Origin: Actinernus sp. WN-2022
Lineage: Eukaryota; Cnidaria; Anthozoa; Actiniaria; Actinernidae
Length of the DNA: 64,000 bases
Assembly: GCA_030867875.1 (NCBI GenBank)
Contig: JAOWCC010000311.1
Coordinates: 248,001 to 312,000, forward strand
Direction: 5' to 3'
Part shown: positions 54,451 to 64,000 of the stretch, piece after piece
Layout: every line of letters begins with the position of its first letter
Position numbering within the stretch: position 1 is the stretch's first letter
Position numbers and translations under genes: made by a program
Notes under the pieces: generated by a model
What the model was told of the DNA's origin: nothing
Database searches by the model: none
What the model saw: the letters and a program-made list of their open reading frames with translations, nothing else

Positions 54451-56969
54451 ATGAATACCTCCGTATCCGATCTCATTAAACTAAACGTTGAGGTGGAGGC
54501 AAGGCAGGCAGTTTTAATGGATAAAAACGTCGATACTGAAAGTTCGCCTGCCTTGGAGGCAATGTTAGCTACTGACCTTGGCCTGCTTGGCTGCATACGG
54601 GCATTGTACGTTATACGTACAGGAAGATCAATGCCCACAATGCAGTCGTCAGAAATTCAACGGCTGCACTGGCAGGAGCAGGACCCAGTGGGGGAGGCGA
54701 GGGCATACCTGGCCGCCATCGAAGCTTCTCCCACTGTGGTGGATGACACCCTCAAGGTTGGTAGGCTAGCCACTACACAAGCGCCTCCAGTCACCCAATG
54801 GTTCACAACTTCCATATTTGATGTAACAGAATATGATGGGTGGCTGCCTTCACGTCAACGCGAATATACCACAAGAATGGGGGACCTCTACAACGAGGTT
54901 CACTCCAGGCAGGTGGCTTTGCAAGCCAGGAACATCGTGCCCCCATATCCACCTGCCTTGGAGGCTATGGCTCGCAGGGATGCGGCATTGATGGACTGCA
55001 TCGAGGAGCTCCACCGCGAGAGGACGCAAAGGGCGTTAACTCCGTTGCAGTCCACAATGCAGTATGACCCTATTTCTAGGGTCACGGCATTCCTTGCGGC
55101 CATAGACAAGGAATCGGATGCGGAGGAATCCTCAAGCAGCACCAGTAGCGAAGAGGTAGTTAAATATGCAATGTTGACATTATTTGAGGGATATTAAACA
55201 AATCCGGTATTTACACGCATACTGTTACTGTATAGTAATAACTCTTATTTATTTTATGGTTACTAATACGCATGTTATACGTATTGGACAAATGTAGAAT
55301 TTAGTTGTGCGATGTTATTATTTCATACTCAAACTATACCTATACCCTTCCACAGGGAGTGGTTACGAGACAGAAAAAGGTGGTCAAAAGGAAGGTGAGA
55401 GTAACACATTATAAACAACGTTCTTATGTGAATCTTCTAGCATTTCTCAAACAATTTTCATCATGAAATACTAGACAAATTAATAACAAATTTTGGTTTC
55501 GACTCCTATCAATCTCACGTGTCAGGCAAATAAGTGGTAATTAGAGAAAAATGCATTTCACGGTTTGTGTGGTGGTTTAAATTTTATATCGTTATTATAT
55601 AATCAAGCTAAACCCTAACCCTTCAACAGCGTCTCATCTCAAGCTCTGACAACTCAGAGGAAGAGGAAATACTTACAAGACAGATGACATCGCCTGTACC
55701 AAAAACCCTAACCTATCCACCACCACAACCTCCAGCTCCAGCTACAGCTACAGCTACAGCAGCAGCACCACCACCACCACCACCTACAGCTACAGCACCA
55801 CCACCACCGTCGGAAGAAGTACCAACAGCTGTGGCGGCTGCGCAAAGAAACGAAAACCCCAACAGCAATTGGTGTGCCACTTGTGTGGCACAAAAGCGGT
55901 GAACATTAAGCGACATCTCGTTAATGTTCACCGCTTTGACGACCGTAAGGTATGTGAACATATATAAATACAGAAGGTTTTCATAACTAAGAGCGTCCAT
56001 CTCATATAATACGACTATTTAACTTCGTTACGTAGCGGCCTTGTCGTATTTCAGAACAAACGTAAATAAATTAGTAGTTAAAAATACGACATCAACTAAC
56101 CTTACAACAGATATGGATGCTCCTGGTTATGGGCTTTAGATATATTAATATATAAATCTATTATGTTGTTGCCATTATACAAGTACGGTTAATTAATTCT
56201 GGGAACAATGGTATTAGTACGCAGACTACCTGGTCAAATAGCGTGGCGAGAAGAAGGTCACAAACCCTCATAAGGTTTGCCCCATAACATCTTGTGGGTC
56301 TATACAGACGAGAATGGACCGTCATCTCGTCAACGCGCACGGGCTCAAGAAGAACTCCGTGGACTACAGGGTGCTGTTGAAGAGGTGCCAAAAGCTCTCC
56401 AGCACCTCGACCTCCACGGCCACCTCGACCTCCTCAACCTCCACCTCCACCTCAACATCTGGACAAGACCGTGTACCTGACCAGGAACAGCCCGTAATCG
56501 CTGAGGTTGCCATGTCATTCCTCCCTCGCCACGATCTGTCCGGGAAAGGAGATCTGTGGTAAGGGCACTCAACGCAGAAATGGCAAAAACGATGACCGAA
56601 AGTGACAACGAAGACCTCAGCGATTACGAGCAACCAGGCCGCAGCGACCTCGACTCCGACTACAAGTTGTCATCGGAGGACGAAGATTTGGCAGCGACGG
56701 CTCAGGCGGTCACATCCGGATCTCCTCCTCCCCCTACTGAGCCTGGACTACATCAGCCACTTCCAGGTGCCAAATCATCGGCCTTCGACGAGAGCCTGGC
56801 TGCGTACGTGGCCCACCTCCGTGTGCCACACGGAGGTGACAAGCCTGCGTCTGTCGCTGCACAAACTGGGCGATATATCACCGCAATGGCAAAGGTGGTG
56901 GTTAGTACGCCACAAGATCTAACCACCACCTGGGGCGACCCAACGAAGTTGTGGGAGGACTTCTTCGAT
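54451..56969 (+). CDS. 5' part of a large gene: duplicated 85-residue domain, acidic exons, zinc fingers, YR2 start
   Basis: Exon 54451-55155 (235 codons) has two related blocks sharing PALEAM, CI..L and LAAI motifs, then SSSSTSSEE. Exon 55356-55394 is 39 nt. Exon 55630 onward has ISSSDNSEEEE, a Pro/Ala/Thr-rich stretch and, in another frame, a C2H2-like finger (LVCHLCGTKAVNIKRHLVNV) ending at AAG/GTATGT, 55949. Exon 56242-56558 carries a second finger (CPITSCGSIQTRMDRHLVNA). After a frame change, 56556-56969 is the YR2 N-terminal region to WEDFFD, where another repeat takes over. Junctions fall between codons, as in the micro-exon genes. Two frame changes and the cut end leave it incomplete. 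Confidence 0.55.
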
Positions 56970-56970
56970 A

Positions 56971-58690
56971 TGATAATAGTTAAAAATTGATAAAATAGAA
57001 AGATATGAATATACAAATACAAATTGATAATTATGCAACGTAAAAATGTACGCTAATATAAAGAGATTTTAACTTAGACTTAAAAGCACTAACGTTGGAG
57101 CAAGTTCTAATTTCCAGTGGAAGATTATTCCATAGCTTAGGAGCGTGAACTCGTGTCCTAGATGTAATCATATGTCGTTCTGTTTTCAATCTTTAGTTGT
57201 TATTGACTGGATTTGCTATCGCAATTTCAACATCAATCATCAATCCATCCAGTTGTTATATTTTCAAGGTATGTCACTTCAAGCTGTTTTGTAAAACGTA
57301 TTTGGTATTTGTAAGCGTTGTTTTATAGTATTACATCTAACCATGCTGTTTTATGTTTAGGGCGGACGAGTGATTTTGTATTGACGATCATCATCCATAT
57401 TTCTGCCATATTCGAGAAAGGGGAAGAAGTAAGGCACTTCAAGTTTGTGTTCTATAATATATGTGAACTTAACATCATTTCACATTTTAACCTTTCTATG
57501 TTTTTTGTAGAGCGAATTAGCGTAGTAACGATTTACCTTCAACAACCTCACTGATTACCATTGTCAATTACCATAGCATGTCGACCTACGAACCCCAAAT
57601 TGATGACAACGTCTATGACGTAATAGACTACGTGGTGGCGGAGGTTAGGGTGGCGGAGGAGCTGGGGCTCAACTCACTTTGCGAGTTGCTCCGACGCCAT
57701 TTGCGCCTACTCATGTGGTAGGTTTGTAATTAATATTTATATTACCCTAGGGTTAAAGATGTAAGAAAAGTGTTTGACACTGAGACCACACTGTTGTAGT
57801 ATAATAACGAGTACCATATATTTACATTGAGTTGCTGCAGTATTTAGGGGTTCTCATTAAGTAAGTATAATGTTTAATGCGTAGTAAACACCAAATATGG
57901 CATCCAAACAACACTTCTGTTCACTTCTTGCATATCTATGACTACATATCTTTTCATCGTTTATCCAGAAAAAAAATGGGGTTTGTTCTTTACATATAGG
58001 CATACATGTATGGAGTCTGTGCACTGTGGCTATCGAAATGGCGAAAAATCTCCACCAACGTGCAGTGAAGACAAATGTCATTCTAGCATTGGTTTCCTGC
58101 CAGGTTTAACCAGCTAAGTAGGCCTGATGAGGCTTCTAGATGTTTACAAAATTTATTATACAATGGGGCCTTGATAAAGGAACCTGACGATCGGCTATCA
58201 GTTCAAGAACTCCTACACCACCAGTTTATACAGTGGGTGGGGACTGTAAAGAACTTGGTACCAGTCATACAACAGGCAGAGATAGCTGTAAGGCAATGTC
58301 AATGAAAAGGGACAATACAAATATGACACGGAGCAGCAAACAGCGCCCAATGGCAAACTCGTGGATGTGAAGTATAATTTAGTGTGTTCTCAAAAGTAAA
58401 CAAGTGAACATTCTCAGTTTAACTTATTTTTGCTGTGTAGACTATAAAACCACGTGACCGATGACGTCATAATTACAACAACAATTTATGGGGACCCAAT
58501 ACTGCTTCTTTGACGGGTATAGAAGGCCAGCTAAATGATATCCACAATAGCCTGATAGCACTGGAAACAAACCTAGGCCTTGGTATAAATTACTTCCCAA
58601 GCCTGTCAAGTTTTGGGTCACCCGACAATCAATCTGCTGCACATTACACACACACATAGCCAACATAAGTCCTGGTAACATTTCTACATC
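56971..58690 (+). repeat. Most complete copy of the 113-residue-gene module
   Basis: Matches 20048-20650 followed by 18600-19800, so the copies at 18 and 20 kb are each truncated. Joined to the YR2 fragment at TTCGA/TATGATAATAG. Confidence 0.9.
57578..58305 (+). CDS. Two-exon 113-residue helical protein, copy 2
   Basis: Exons 57578-57717 and 58104-58305 reproduce the lengths, the ATG-TG/GTAGGT donor, the CTGCCAG acceptor and the stop of the 18.66-kb copy. One conservative change (Thr to Ile after PQ) is seen. Leader exons with donors at about 57269 and 57430 precede it. Retention of frame and splice phase in two copies favours a real gene. Confidence 0.6.
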
Positions 58691-58717
58691 TACTTCCAGT
58701 TCAGCAAACAGCGCCCA

Positions 58718-59238
58718 ATGGCAACCAACAACAGCACAGCAGCATGCTCTAGTGCAGAACTGAAGGGTTGTAATACATTCATTGCACAGTTTTCGTGGAG
58801 AACCAGCGAAGGTCAGTCATCAAGGTGTCTTATGTGTCCAAAAAGGACAACAGTACTCGTAACTGTGGTAACGTTCCATCTGGCTATTCATGACTTCTCT
58901 CAAATGAATTTTAGCTATCTTTTATTCTTGTTTTGAAAGTTTGAAATAAAATTCTATTTGCTTGACAATGGTCATTAACATTATTAAATAGGCAAGAATT
59001 ACCGCGCTTTTGGTAAGAATCAAGTTTTGTTGGCATTGCAAAAGGTGTATTTTACACATTGTTTTGGCTGAGTAAAGTTATTCATGAAATGATTTGTTTT
59101 ACCTTTTTGCTTCAATAGGAGTACGGTTGGTCGGATAGCCAGGAGTTAGAAGATTTCCAGATGGAATACGTTAACAATACTCTCGACAGTGCATTGAATG
59201 ATATTGAGATGAATAATCGTTTACTTGCACTTGAATAA
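58718..59238 (+). CDS. Small two-exon acidic protein, copy 2
   Basis: Exon 58718-58867 (50 codons, MATNNSTAACSSAELKG...) ends GTG/GTAACG. Exon 59119-59238 repeats EYGWSDSQELEDFQ and stops within AATAAA. The 5' end is a fusion: AAACAGCGCCCAATGGCAA of the previous module now supplies the ATG. Confidence 0.55.
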
Positions 59239-59349
59239 AACCAACACACTGTTATTCAAATCCAAACGGCAGTACTTACTTCTCTAAAGTCTTTAACGAA
59301 GCTACTAAACTGTAAAGCAAAAAAAAGAGGTATTGTAGTAACCCCTAGT

Positions 59350-60096
59350 AAATGAGTACTATTGATTTAAATTATGACTCCTCGTGTTCTGACGGTGCAG
59401 CCACTACCACGCCACTTAAGACAATTGACCTCTATTTTTAAAAGGAAGAACTAGCAACTTCAAGTTTAAAAGGTGGTCAAAGGAAATACAAAGGAAAGGT
59501 CACCTATAAGAGTGCCCTTTCCCCACGACGAGTAAACCTATCCTCTCGGAGCAGGGTAATAGAATATTGTCTAACGTGTCTACCATGCTCAATTCCTTTT
59601 ACAAGGCCACAAGTATCAACCTCAGCAAGCCAGTGCACAGCACTTCCCTAAGAAAGATGTGGGTTACCCACATGGCCAAGATGGGGTACAGCGAGGGTGA
59701 CCGGTAGTCGCAGTGGATTTCAGATGCAAACCAGGCAGCTGCAAGCCACCACAGCTGCAGTCCTCCTCCTTCCGTCGTTCTTCCACGTCCAATGACACCG
59801 TTCAGCTGTCCAATGCTGTGCTTCTCGGCAAACCACAATGTCCACCACTGCCAGGCCTTCACCTGCATCCCCTGCTGCCGGGCCTTTATCTGTATGTCAA
59901 CATGCCTCCTAAGAAAAAACTTGTTCTCATCAAATGGAAAACGAAAGACCATTGGTATGATCGTGAACAGAAGATAGCACGAAAAGATATAGATCCAAAA
60001 GTCTGTTCACTGGAAAAAGGTCAGGAAGTAAGAATTTTAATAAACAGGCGATGGAGAAGTCACAGAATCATGGAAAATAAGCAAAAACGAAGTTAG
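59350..60096 (+). pseudogene. YR2-type recombinase remnant, copy 2
   Basis: LSEQGNRILSNVSTMLNSFY through KPVHSTSLRKMWVTHMAKMG to a TAG after GDR. The Tyr-bearing segment present at 26.93 kb is deleted. The basic tail (MPPKKKLVLIKWKTKDHWYD ... RRWRSHRIMENKQKRS) is open to 60096. The N-terminal ORF at about 59353 is the shortened copy of 25418. Confidence 0.65.
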
Positions 60097-60263
60097 GTTT
60101 GGTGTTGATTTCCATGCAATTTACAAAATGATTTTACAAACAAAACATACAAGCTTGTTTCAATTTCAATGATATAACAGCAAATTCTGTCACACGTATG
60201 TTTTGTCTCCAGAATTCGTATGTCCTATTGTAAGTAAATGGAGTTCTAACTTTTTCATCAAAT

Positions 60264-60521
60264 TTGTTCACAGGAGCTAGGTATCATGGCACATCAAATA
60301 CATCGGTGGATGAGGAGGACGTGCCACTAAGCAAACTCGCATCATGCCAGGGCAAAGATGAGTCAGAGTTAAAGAAATACGAGGGCTATTTGTCTGGAGA
60401 AACAGCCTTTAAGTCGCTCAGAAAAAAGATCCAAGTTCCGATGCCAGCAAGAATAAGGGAAAAACAAAGTCTAACGAGGAAAAAACAAACACAGAAACAC
60501 TACGCTGAGAAAAGGGCGTGA
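60264..60521 (+). CDS. Acidic/basic exon following the YR2 tail
   Basis: After TTGTTCACAG (60273) the frame reads ARYHGTSNTSVDEEDVPLSK and ends in a Lys/Arg-rich helix at TGA 60521. The duplicate at about 27515-27640 is interrupted. It may be the last exon of the YR2-type gene. Confidence 0.4.
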   Translation: MFTGARYHGTSNTSVDEEDVPLSKLASCQGKDESELKKYEGYLSGETAFKSLRKKIQVPMPARIREKQSLTRKKQTQKHYAEKRA

Positions 60522-60688
60522 ACAGAACAGATGATGATAGAGAGGAACGAACGAGAGCAGGCAACAAACCAAAAGAAGTTAGAATAAGATAATAAGAGTT
60601 GAAAGCAAAGTTGGAGGCCATGAAGATGTAAACAGCTAAGCTAACAGTTAAAAACAAGAAATAAAGCTATATCTTTACCCTTCTACAG

Positions 60689-60920
60689 GATGACTCCACA
60701 TATGGCGGAGACGAGGTACATAGTGTGTTATTTTATTTTTATGAAATGTAGTAACCTAACCCTAGGTAATTCAACATGCATTTTATACGTGATTTATTGG
60801 ACAAATAGGTTAAGGCAATGTAAACTTTAAACATGGTATTGGTAAAGTCGATTTTGTCGTAATGTTTATTTTAAGAAATTCTGGCTAGTACTTAGCACGG
60901 ACACGACCAACGCCGAAACG
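60689..60920 (+). CDS. Two stray micro-exons
   Basis: 60689-60715 (27 nt, DDSTYGGDE) after TTCTACAG and 60876-60920 (45 nt, KFWLVLSTDTTNAET) after TTTTAAG. Both have GT donors and split between codons. The second is a relative of 41654-41707. Confidence 0.4.
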
Positions 60921-61163
60921 GTAATTCACGAAGCATTTATACGTTCGATATTTTGAAAGGTGTGGAAAGATGTTACGAAATACAGTGTTTGTATGGGAGT
61001 CGATGCGAATAATCCGTAAAATGGAATTTCTAAAATATTCGTTAAATGTCAATTTACGGTATCAGGTACAACATTCACATATCGAACTGTAAGGGATGTA
61101 GCTGTGTTGGGAAGCGTCTAACTGTATTTTCAGTTTTTCTACATTCTCTGTACATTGGTATCT

Positions 61164-61410
61164 AAACCTTGGCTTTCACTGTACTATGAATGAAATGAGG
61201 CATGCCCTTGTAGAGCATTTTAGGTCAAGCCCTGGGTGTGATGATGTTACTTTAGCAGAGTCCCTTGCGCGCGTTTGTAAGCATAACTTACGAACACAGA
61301 TAAATATTTATGACAGACGTACAGAGCCTGAACGACGTTCGAAAGCGTTATATTACCTCAACAGCTCAGCACATATGAATTTTGTCTTTTGCCTGCTCTT
61401 TTCAGGTTGA
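61164..61410 (+). pseudogene. YR1 fragment covering box II and Tyr
   Basis: HCTMNEMRHALVEHF and INIYDRRTEPERRS are kept. The sequence switches after NSSA to unrelated DNA and stops. Isolated catalytic fragment. Confidence 0.8.
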
Positions 61411-61499
61411 ACTATGCAACAGTTCAGAAAATACTGTCTTGGCTTGTTTTCTCTTTTATTTATTATTATAATTTCTTTATGTAATTTCTATTTCAATTT

Positions 61500-61720
61500 C
61501 AGCCTCCAGCTCAGCGAAGAAATTTACTTCTTGACGATGCCGAACAAAACGCTCTTTTTATATACTGACCGGAAAAAGGTGCTTTTAAGATTGGTCAAAG
61601 AAAGAGAACACTGCACTTCGGCAGCGGGTATACAAAAAATGGAATAGTGGGGAATATTAAGTGCGTGAAATTCATGATCCTTTGAATGGACGAACTACTA
61701 GCCGCATTGTATATAAGAAA
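61500..61720 (+). pseudogene. Possible linker remnant of a YR1 relative
   Basis: After TTTCAATTTCAG a frame reads PPAQRRNLLLDDAEQNALF and stops. A second frame, RKKVLLRLVKEREHC, follows. No clear family. Confidence 0.25.
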
Positions 61721-61989
61721 ACAGGGAATATTGTGATCAACTTATAGATGATTCACAAGGCGACAATGTTGTTATTTTTGTCACGGATGGGTGCATAATC
61801 ATAAATGTAGTTGAAACAGACTACAAAACCTACTCGTCACCCACTCCAGACCATTAGATTTTGAATTAAAAGATGCTAGGATAACAGCCAGTTCGTTATT
61901 TCCCTGTGCATGTATTCACACCCCTAATATGAATATGAAGGGTTGTGACAGCCTTTTTCGACCAGCAGTTCTTTCTCGTGCCATGTTGC

Positions 61990-62248
61990 TAGGTTGTTCA
62001 AAGAAAATCTAGGTTTCCACGTTACGCTCATTGAAATTCGCCATGCCTTATTTGAATACTTCCGTTCCTCCAGAGAGAGCAGAGATTCCTCTTTGGCAGA
62101 GAGCATTGCTGCTCTGTACAAGCATTCTATTCGTACTCAAATAGAAACGTATGACAAAAGAACCCAGCAACAGTGCAAGGCAAAAGGTTTCAACTTTCAC
62201 CACCAGGGTGGTATTAGGACAACAGCCAGATGGCAAAGAAATTCATAG
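61990..62248 (+). pseudogene. Diverged YR1 paralogue, catalytic fragment
   Basis: NLGFHVTLIEIRHALFEYF and HSIRTQIETYDKRT align with YR1 box II and Tyr but with many replacements, so this is an older relative. From 62174 it is fused to the same CKAKGFNFHHQGG tail as the YR1 copy at 36234. Confidence 0.7.
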
Positions 62249-64000
62249 TGAAGACACCAAGGCTGACGAAGAACAAGAAATACATGTATGTTATAGACAG
62301 TAAATACAGATTGGTATGTGTCTATTGGATTCTATTGATTAGACTTTGCAGATATTTTAGAATGTTTCCCTTGGTTAGTTCGTTATCGAAAGTCATACAA
62401 ACATTTAGCAATCATATTTTAATTATATAATAATGGGTATATAAGTACATCAAACAATTTATGTGTCCAATGTAACATTCCGCCAATAAGTTTAGCTAAT
62501 TATCGATACGTCTCCACCTTATTTAAGAAAGTACATTGCAATGTCAGACAAAGAAGGAGACATTTGCCAAAATTCAAAGGAGTTTCATTTCTAAGATTCC
62601 CTTTGTTGTATTATGAAGATAGACTACTGAAAAGATATTTCAAACCTGCCTAGCACGATCAACTGTACCATTGCAAAGAACTATGAACTTCGATAACGAA
62701 AGAGTATAGGTGTCAGAACGCACCACAAATTTGCATTATTGCTTGGTAACTGCAGTACGTCATAATTCTCGCTCTATATAAATATTGTTAAAGAACCCGC
62801 ACTATAAAGAGATTACTCCTCTCTCTTTCTCGCCCTTTCGGATTCTAAATTTGAAATTAAAATGAAACAGTAAAGCAAGTAAACAAGATATTAATCCTCT
62901 ACTATCGGAACACTAAATTGCTTAAGACCAACACCAACGTAAATAAAATAAAATTAGACAGCATGGAGCTAGTTTCTTGGCAATGACCGTGAATAGTTTC
63001 AATCCGGCCTTTACAAACTCTTCAGCGCATTTTCTTTACATATTTCTAACATATCTCTAATTAGGATTTATTAATGGTCACATTAAATATGTGTTGGTGG
63101 TAGTTCCTACTGGGGGAATAAAAGGGGCTTATATAACGACGTGCATTATGGTCGTACAATTTCTCTAATTAGGATTTTTAAATGCAACGGTAAAATTTTT
63201 CTAGCGGTGGTTCTTAGCGGGGGACTAATGGGAGCTTATAAAAGGATGTGAATTAGGGTCGGCATTGTATATACTACTAAGCTAGTTTCTTGGCAATGAC
63301 CGTGAATAGTTTCAATCCGGCCTTTACAAACTCTTCAGCGCATTTTTTTGACATTAAATAACTAACAGTATGCAATTTAAATTTCTCACAATAACATAAG
63401 TCAGAGATAACACGTGTTTCATCACATTGTTACACAATAAAATTAACCAACTTATAACCATTTTCATGTTCAGCGTTCAAATAGTAAATCGATAAAAAGT
63501 AGGATTCCGATATGGAAATAGATTAGTAGTTGGAGGCCAATGTAAAGTCAATTATAGGATTTCAAAAGCAATTAGTATATGCATTCGATATAGTCTATCT
63601 TTAGCCGCTATGCATGGGTTCATATATATGTTACAACAAACACTATGTAATTACGCCTTGATTTCCGAATGCAAAAGCTATTAAGGAGTTGTTTTGATAC
63701 CATTAACAAAAAGGCTAAGGAGGAAGCCATTAAAATATGTCAGAAGTAATGGTGCTGGGTCAAGACGAGTTGACCTACGAAAACGTAAGACCTTTTACCT
63801 CTGATGTCTTTTGTGATAAACTAATTGATATCCTATTTACAAGTACTGATGCACAGGCAACTTATGAGCTTTGAGTAACGTGCAATATCAAGTTCAGGCG
63901 AAGAGAAGAGAAGAGGATGGCAATACATGTACATGTGCAAATTCTCGCAAGAAAATAATAGAATTCATTAGAAAGAGAAAGCATTCAATTAAGGCTTGCA
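62174..64000 (+). repeat. Second copy of the 36.2-37.8 kb module, with an insertion
   Basis: Collinear with 36234-37790 except for an extra 0.3 kb. The 72-bp segment ending TTCAGCGCATTTT occurs at 62967-63038 and again at 63281-63352, around two roughly 115-bp repeats containing CTCTAATTAGGATTT. Confidence 0.9.
63737..63874 (+). CDS. MSEVMV small ORF, copy 2
   Basis: 45 residues, identical to the 37505 copy except Gly to Val and Lys to Glu. The same internal donor GAAAAC/GTAAGA is kept. Confidence 0.35.
   Translation: MSEVMVLGQDELTYENVRPFTSDVFCDKLIDILFTSTDAQATYEL

Noticed and set aside
55684..55902. Coding on the minus strand through the Cys/Trp-rich ORFs opposite the Pro/Ala/Thr repeat
   Set aside because: Trp/Cys runs are the antisense of CCA/GCT triplet repeats.
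1..64000. tRNA or rRNA genes
   Set aside because: I looked for the tRNA B-box pattern with matching stems and for rRNA-like blocks and found none I could support.

Overview
The window reads as nuclear DNA of an invertebrate animal. It is AT-rich and intron-bearing, with GT-AG introns, AATAAA signals, TATA and CCAAT promoters, LINE and Penelope-type retroelements and endogenous parvovirus-like debris. I cannot name the species; a cnidarian, sponge or other marine invertebrate would fit. It is an accessory, repeat-rich locus. Most segments longer than 500 bp occur two to four times, and I see no conserved housekeeping gene.

Layout. 1-10.86 kb: head-to-tail array of a 3257/3258-bp unit carrying a Crypton-like tyrosine recombinase (called YR1 here) and a small RING-like gene; the third unit holds a 5'-truncated LINE. 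10.86-14 kb: inverted repeat and repeated leader/promoter cassettes. 13.8-16.9 kb: two genes built from tiny exons (15-66 nt, each a multiple of 3, cut between codons) encoding acidic peptides. 16.9-21 kb: small duplicated genes and a LINE tail. 21.1-23.6 kb: a second, partly decayed micro-exon gene. 24.7-28.5 kb: a two-exon gene, a broken second-family recombinase (YR2) and stray micro-exons. 30.6-31.8 kb: divergent parvovirus-like VP and NS fragments around a palindrome. 32.5-33.6 kb: a P2RX7-ballast-like gene whose predicted last exon is the YR1 C-terminal domain. 33.3-36.2 kb: diverged part of the YR1 array. 38.2-41.6 kb: GC-richer, apparently single-copy RING/Cys-rich and Lys/Ser-rich genes with frameshifts. 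42.3-51.3 kb: an inverted-repeat transposon, YR2 pieces, a Penelope-like RT fragment, a third recombinase type, and a 77-bp satellite. 52.5-53.2 kb: a 198-bp satellite. 54.1-57 kb: 5' half of a gene with a duplicated 85-residue domain, acidic small exons and zinc fingers leading into YR2. 57-64 kb: second copies of the modules seen at 18-28 and 36-38 kb.

Theme. Three kinds of tyrosine recombinase are present, and their exons and C-terminal domains are repeatedly found separated and joined to other genes at or near splice sites. The micro-exon genes share one promoter cassette and stereotyped introns, so whole exon-intron modules seem to have been copied. Which genes are expressed cannot be judged from sequence; many copies carry stops, frameshifts or lost splice sites.
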